From Entrophospora sp. SA101 (Eukaryota > Glomeromycota > Glomeromycetes > Entrophosporales > Entrophosporaceae), in NCBI GenBank assembly GCA_958430865.1, contig CAUDNR010002569.1, forward strand, positions 13,795 through 76,431: 62,637 nt of DNA, in the 5' to 3' direction. This document shows, piece after piece, positions 58,092-62,637 of the stretch. Every line of letters begins with the position of its first letter. Within the stretch, counting starts at the first letter, position 1. Below the pieces are notes generated by a model. That model was not told where the DNA came from. It saw nothing but the letters and a program-made list of their open reading frames with translations, and made no database searches. The translations under genes and the position numbers were made by a program.

Positions 58092-58466
58092 TTTGCTTTT
58101 ATTTGTTTCTTGGATAACAATTAAATTATTTTTGTTACATATTATTAATTTTCTCCAACCAAATTTGGTGCATTTCCGAAATTTAAAAATGTCGATCGCA
58201 CATGACTGGAAAATTAAAAAAAGAAAACGTGTTTACATAATTTTTTAGAGAAAAAAAATAAAAAAAAATTTTTTTTATATTTATAAAAAAAAAAAAAATA
58301 TATAATTATAAAACACATAAAATAATAAAAACACAATTCTTTGTAGTAAATACCCTGTCTAGAAGGTTTCTGTGGTTCATAAATACTTTTTCTGAATTAA
58401 AGTATATATATACTTGTATGTCTGCCAATTCCTTGGTAGACAATTAATTACCTAAAAATTAATACA

Positions 58467-60113
58467 ATGGAAAATCATGAAAACTCTGCAAGATTGCAAA
58501 ATGGACTTGAAAATGTCAGTAATAATGATGTTGATTCTGATATGAATTTAGATCAAAGTGAAGATAAGGATTGGACTGTTGTCAAAAGAAAGGAACGTTT
58601 TATTGTTCAAATTGAAGCTGAAAATGTCCCTGGTGGTAATAATAATGCAAAACTTGCATCAGCTTCAAAAGTATTATCAAACATTCAGCCCCTTGTTGGC
58701 TTAAATATTAAATATATTAAAGGAATCAAATATATTGTAGCAACCTTTGGAACAAAAGAAAATGCAGATAAGGCATGTGAACTACCTTTTGCAGAAAATA
58801 GTGACTTTAAATTTCAAACACATGAAGAAATATCTGTCCAAGATTATCGACAAAGAACTATTAGCATAAGAGATTTACCCTTAACTGCAAAAAAAGAAGT
58901 TTTAATGAATATTCTATCTTCTTATGGAGAAATTACAAATATTAAAATGAGAGCACAAGGAACTTGGTATAAAGCACAAATTACATTCAAAGATAAAGAA
59001 TCCATGAGCAAACTTGGTGATAAATGGTCAATTATGTACTTAAAAGATAGTTGTAGAATTGCACCATTGGATGTTACCAAAGAAGAAATAGACGAAAGAA
59101 ATAGTCGTACTCTAAAACTCACTAATCTGCCATATGGCACAACAGCATATGATTTACATGATATTATGTTAGCAGTAAAGGCTAAAACTTGTTTTATTAC
59201 AAGAACAAGACAACAATACACCAGAAAAAGATTTGCTTACATAACTTTTGAAAATGATGAAGATATGAAAAATGCATGTCTGACAAATTTTGCCTTCAGA
59301 AACAATAATCTCTCTTGGGAAAGTGATGAACACAAAACATGTCATAAATGTGGTAACAGTGATCATTTAATAGCTGTTTGTCCAGAAAAAGAAAAAAATG
59401 ATGAAATTAAACAAAAAAATGCACGTCTGCAAGGACTTTATCATAAATATAGAGTTCCTCAGCCAAAATCAAATTCACAAAAAGCTCAACAAAGATTTAT
59501 TGAACCAAATAATTCAATTAAAAGAGTTTCTTATGCAGAAAAAACAAAAAATTCAAAACAAATATTTAAACAAAATGAATCAAATTTAAAAATGAATGTT
59601 AATAATAATATTAAAAAAAATGAGAACATAGTAGAAATCATGAAAAACATTCAAAAAGATTTAAAAAAAATAATGCTAGACATAGAAGAAGTAAAGAAGA
59701 GAGTAGAAGCATTGGAGAATAATGCTGGCACAAATTTATCAAATACTTCAACTCAACATAAAACAACTGAAAATAAATTTCAAAATAACTCATCTAAAGT
59801 TAATTCACAAAAAGGAAATAATAAATTAGATATTTCAATTTTGTCAAAAGGAAAAAATATTCCTTCTACATCCAAACATACACAAAAAAGAAAAAAAATG
59901 AATGAATCAAGTGATGAATCTCTTAATGCAGAGATTAATGATGAAATAAATGATGAAATAAATGAATTGAAAATTAAACAAAATAATATTGAACACAACA
60001 CAAAACAAATGAACAAAAAAATAAACAAAATCCTCAATATTTTTGAAAATCAATACCAAAATAATGATGAAATGGATCAAGGTGCTATTAGCACCAGTCA
60101 GAATAAATTTTAA
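58467..60113 (+). CDS. LINE ORF1 protein: RRM-like domains, CCHC knuckle, coiled coil
   Basis: RNA-binding ORF1 protein of a LINE, 548 residues, single exon. Order: a region with NIQPLVGLNIKYIKGIKY, RRM-like repeats (RTISIRDLPLTAKKEVLMNI and RTLKLTNLPYGTTAYDLHDI), a zinc knuckle CHKCGNSDHLIAVC (C-x2-C-x4-H-x4-C), then a coiled coil (MKNIQKDLKKIMLDIEEVKK) and a Lys/Asn-rich end. It would coat element RNA and act as a chaperone. Confidence 0.85.
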   Translation: MENHENSARLQNGLENVSNNDVDSDMNLDQSEDKDWTVVKRKERFIVQIEAENVPGGNNNAKLASASKVLSNIQPLVGLNIKYIKGIKYIVATFGTKENADKACELPFAENSDFKFQTHEEISVQDYRQRTISIRDLPLTAKKEVLMNILSSYGEITNIKMRAQGTWYKAQITFKDKESMSKLGDKWSIMYLKDSCRIAPLDVTKEEIDERNSRTLKLTNLPYGTTAYDLHDIMLAVKAKTCFITRTRQQYTRKRFAYITFENDEDMKNACLTNFAFRNNNLSWESDEHKTCHKCGNSDHLIAVCPEKEKNDEIKQKNARLQGLYHKYRVPQPKSNSQKAQQRFIEPNNSIKRVSYAEKTKNSKQIFKQNESNLKMNVNNNIKKNENIVEIMKNIQKDLKKIMLDIEEVKKRVEALENNAGTNLSNTSTQHKTTENKFQNNSSKVNSQKGNNKLDISILSKGKNIPSTSKHTQKRKKMNESSDESLNAEINDEINDEINELKIKQNNIEHNTKQMNKKINKILNIFENQYQNNDEMDQGAISTSQNKF

Positions 60114-60124
60114 TTAATTAACTT

Positions 60125-62637
60125 ATGATTAACAACAATAATTCAAATAATATGGGTATAAACAACATAACCAATACCCAAATAAATTTTAACAATAATG
60201 AAAATAACATAGAAATTGATGGTAACTTATTAAAAATAGCAAATCATAATGTAATGGGCATGAAAGACCCAGTTAAACAAGAACAAATTATTAATACAAT
60301 AGAAACTTTACAATTAGATGTTTTAGGTTTATCTGAAACAAATTTAAATAATAGAACTGCGTCACATATATATAAAAATAATAAAAATTATTCATCTTTT
60401 TGGAGCTGTTCAGAAGACAAACCAATAGGTTCTGGGGTTGGGATAATTATACACAATAAACTAGCAAAATACATTCAAAAATCAACTGAATTCAAAGGAC
60501 GTACAATATTTATAGATTTATTTTTACGAGGAAATGTTAAGATTAGAATTATACAAATTTATAACTATGCAAATTTAAGTATGAAAAAAGAAAAATTGGA
60601 ATTATATGAATACATTATAAATATCATAAAACAAGCAAAAAATGAAAATTTCTACATAATCACAATGGGAGATTTTAACTTATCACCAGAAAAAATGAAT
60701 GAATTAAAAATAAAAAATAGAATACTTCCTTATCAGTACAAACTAATAGAGGAACTTGAAAACACAAATTTCACAGATGCATATGAAATTTGTCACGAAC
60801 AAAAAATACCAACATACAAAAGTGGAGAAAACAGCTCTCGAATTGATTTATGTTGGTTTTCAAATAATTTGCTATCAGACTTCCTTTATTGTAGCAACTA
60901 TCACATTTATTTATATCCTTCAGATCACAATATGATCATCACATACTTTTCAACTGATGGTATATTAAAATATCAACAAGAAGCCAAAGCTAAACGTTAT
61001 CAAACTAAGAGAAGAATTTTTAAATATGATAATATGTCCAAAGAAAAATGGAAAGATTTTGCAAACTACTCTAATGAATTATTCAAAAAAAGTTTCTTGT
61101 ATAAAGAAAATGCTAAGATAATTAATCAAATAACACTTGACAAAACATGGAATAAAATTAAAGAGATAATTTTGCAAGCTGCAGAAAAACACATTCCCTA
61201 TAAATGGACAACTAATATAAAATCAAATCAAAAAGATAAATCACCAGCATTAAAACAACATTATTTTCATTTAAAATCTATCAGTAAAATTCTACTAAGA
61301 TTAGGAAAACGCAAAATTAGCAGTAAAGGTTTTCCAAATAATATAGAATGGAATGAAATGAAAACAAATCTTGAGAGCATTTCAAATAACATTAAATATC
61401 CACTAGAAGAAATTGATATAAATATTAATGTCAATAATATCAGCAAAATAAAAAAAATCACTTTTAAAATATATAACACACTATCTACAATATGTAAAAT
61501 AAAAGAAAAACAAGTAAAACAAGAACAAATTAATTTATTAATCAATAAAAGATGTGAAAACTACAAGGATGATCAAAGCACAATGATTGACTCCATTTTG
61601 GAAAGAAATCATAAACGAATAATTCTAGACAGGGTTCTTTTTAAAGAAAATAACAACCTAATCTTAACAACAGATCCTGAAAAAATTAAAGCAATAACAA
61701 ATCAACATTTTCAAAATGTAGCTAGAGGAAAAAATGAAATAAAACAAATCAATAATTATTGGAAAAATCAATATCTTCCAAAAGAAGAAATTAACTCTGA
61801 TATTTATAAAAATGTAATGGATCCACCCACATACAAGGAATGGAAACAGGTAATAACAACTCTACCAAATAACAAAGCTACTGGTCCCTCTAAAATCAGC
61901 AATGAAATGATCAAACATCTGGGAAAGAATTTTGGAAGATGTCTCTGGAAATTAATTTCTGCATGTTTTGAGATGAATGAAATACCAAACCAATGGAGAA
62001 TAGCAACAATTTACCCCATCCCTAAACCAATGGATTGGGAATGTTTTTTAGATAAAACAAGACCTATAACTCTTTTGGAAACAGTAAGGAAAGCAATGGT
62101 GAAAATCCTAAATAAACGACTTTCTGAAATATTAGCAAAAAATAATATCCTAAAAGGAGATAATTTTGCTGGATTACCTGGTGGTTCAACTTTTGAACCA
62201 ATCAGAGCACTTAATTCCATAATTGAAGAGTCCAATGAATACAAAAAAGAGATTTGGATTTTATTTCAGGACCTTTCCAAAGCATACGATTGTGTTAATA
62301 TCAGAATGCTAGAAAAAGCTATGCAACGTCTCAAATTTCCTCAAAAATGCATAAATCTCATAATAAACCTTTTTACAAAAAGGAAAAATAAAGTTATCAC
62401 ATGTCATGGCGAGACAGATCCATATGAAGTATTGGTTGGAATTGACCAGGGTGAGGTCATTTCACCACTTTTGTGGTGTATTTATTATGATCCACTTTTG
62501 TGTGAAATAAAAAAACAAAAAAATATTGGTTACAAAATGGAAGTAAATTGGAAAGCAGACATATCAAAACCTGAAATAGCAAAAATATCTGCAGAAATAT
62601 CAACACTCGCATACATGGATGATACAACCTGGATCAC
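60125..62637 (+). CDS. LINE ORF2 protein: AP endonuclease plus reverse transcriptase, truncated by window
   Basis: Start ATG 60125, open to the last base (837 codons). Apurinic endonuclease: IETLQLDVLGLSETNL, MGDFNLSPEK and YPSDHNMIIT. Reverse transcriptase: ATGPSKISNEMIKHL, RPITLLETVRKAMVKIL, FQDLSKAYDCVNI (first catalytic Asp) and AYMDDTTW (YxDD). All catalytic residues visible so far are intact, so the element may be active. Clade not assigned; any RNase H lies outside. Confidence 0.92.
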   Translation, partial: MINNNNSNNMGINNITNTQINFNNNENNIEIDGNLLKIANHNVMGMKDPVKQEQIINTIETLQLDVLGLSETNLNNRTASHIYKNNKNYSSFWSCSEDKPIGSGVGIIIHNKLAKYIQKSTEFKGRTIFIDLFLRGNVKIRIIQIYNYANLSMKKEKLELYEYIINIIKQAKNENFYIITMGDFNLSPEKMNELKIKNRILPYQYKLIEELENTNFTDAYEICHEQKIPTYKSGENSSRIDLCWFSNNLLSDFLYCSNYHIYLYPSDHNMIITYFSTDGILKYQQEAKAKRYQTKRRIFKYDNMSKEKWKDFANYSNELFKKSFLYKENAKIINQITLDKTWNKIKEIILQAAEKHIPYKWTTNIKSNQKDKSPALKQHYFHLKSISKILLRLGKRKISSKGFPNNIEWNEMKTNLESISNNIKYPLEEIDININVNNISKIKKITFKIYNTLSTICKIKEKQVKQEQINLLINKRCENYKDDQSTMIDSILERNHKRIILDRVLFKENNNLILTTDPEKIKAITNQHFQNVARGKNEIKQINNYWKNQYLPKEEINSDIYKNVMDPPTYKEWKQVITTLPNNKATGPSKISNEMIKHLGKNFGRCLWKLISACFEMNEIPNQWRIATIYPIPKPMDWECFLDKTRPITLLETVRKAMVKILNKRLSEILAKNNILKGDNFAGLPGGSTFEPIRALNSIIEESNEYKKEIWILFQDLSKAYDCVNIRMLEKAMQRLKFPQKCINLIINLFTKRKNKVITCHGETDPYEVLVGIDQGEVISPLLWCIYYDPLLCEIKKQKNIGYKMEVNWKADISKPEIAKISAEISTLAYMDDTTWI

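Larger units (their letters stand above)
45882..58248. repeat. Duplicated 12.4 kb block, copy 2
   Basis: Same order and strand as copy 1: aminotransferase, TIM8, uncharacterised protein, endobacterial-like remnant, dehydrogenase, bZIP, dolichyl-diphosphatase. Identical to copy 1 until about 54963, then diverged with transitions and indels. Ends next to a LINE that copy 1 lacks. Confidence 0.95.
58249..62637 (+). mobile_element. LINE retrotransposon, two ORFs, 3' end beyond window
   Basis: Starts where the duplicated block ends, with an A/T-rich leader of about 200 bases (58249-58466), then ORF1 and ORF2 in different frames, 11 bases apart. Both are uninterrupted, so the element is young. It is absent next to copy 1. 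Confidence 0.88.

Overview
The window is a chimeric eukaryotic scaffold. Most of it (1-12771 and 32285-62637) is very AT-rich fungal DNA: genes with many short GT-AG introns, dense DNA-transposon and LINE remains, and TA/GATA microsatellites. An 18.5 kb block in the middle (12782-31284), bounded by N gaps on both sides, is bacterial. It is compact, less AT-rich, carries ribosomal protein genes, and reads TGA as tryptophan throughout (for example in gatA, obgE, rpoA, rpsN and the nrnA-like gene). A fungus associated with a code-4 Mollicutes-type bacterium points to an arbuscular mycorrhizal fungus (Glomeromycotina) and its Mycoplasma-related endobacterium (the Candidatus Moeniiplasma group). 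The organism names are inference; the code change and the two sequence types are seen directly.

Layout. 1-805: transposon end, then a decayed fragment of an endobacterial helicase gene inside fungal DNA. 806-3924 (-): splicing factor U2AF large subunit. 3925-5081: intergenic repeats and a MITE. 5082-8333 (-): Golgi tethering subunit COG4. 8476-10945: degenerate DNA transposon. 10946-12771: more transposon debris, including a piece resembling the C-terminus of a TnpB/Fanzor protein. 12782-31284: endobacterial contig. It holds a recombinase plus small-protein module (12.8-15.2 kb), rplE, a macro-domain protein, an nrnA-like phosphoesterase, gatA, obgE, an rpoA-rpsK-rpsM-rpmJ-secE cluster, a MazEF-like pair, and a locus at 23.9-28.9 kb built of coiled-coil, membrane-anchored proteins around two inverted GA/CT tracts. 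A DUF4160/DUF2442 pair sits inside that locus, followed by an SNF2-type helicase and rpsN. 32285-45871: fungal AGXT-like aminotransferase, TIM8, 3-hydroxyacyl-CoA dehydrogenase, a HAC1/XBP1-like bZIP gene and dolichyl-diphosphatase. 45882-58248 repeats that whole block: identical for about 9.1 kb as far as I compared it, then a few percent diverged. 58249-62637: a LINE with intact ORF1 and an ORF2 open to the window end.

The most interesting part is the bacterial 23.9-28.9 kb locus. A zinc-finger N-terminal module points into a (CT)20 tract, behind which lies a long coiled-coil body ending in a membrane anchor. About 1.2 kb away an inverted copy of the tract leads, on the other strand, into a second coiled-coil body that has a related anchor and no start codon of its own. 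Repeat-number slippage or inversion between the tracts would change which body is joined to the N-terminal module. This looks like a phase-variation switch for surface proteins. Also notable: two fungal loci carry what look like endobacterial gene remnants, rpoA lacks the alpha C-terminal domain, and the HAC1-like gene carries a stop in its DNA-binding region plus an Ire1-type hairpin.
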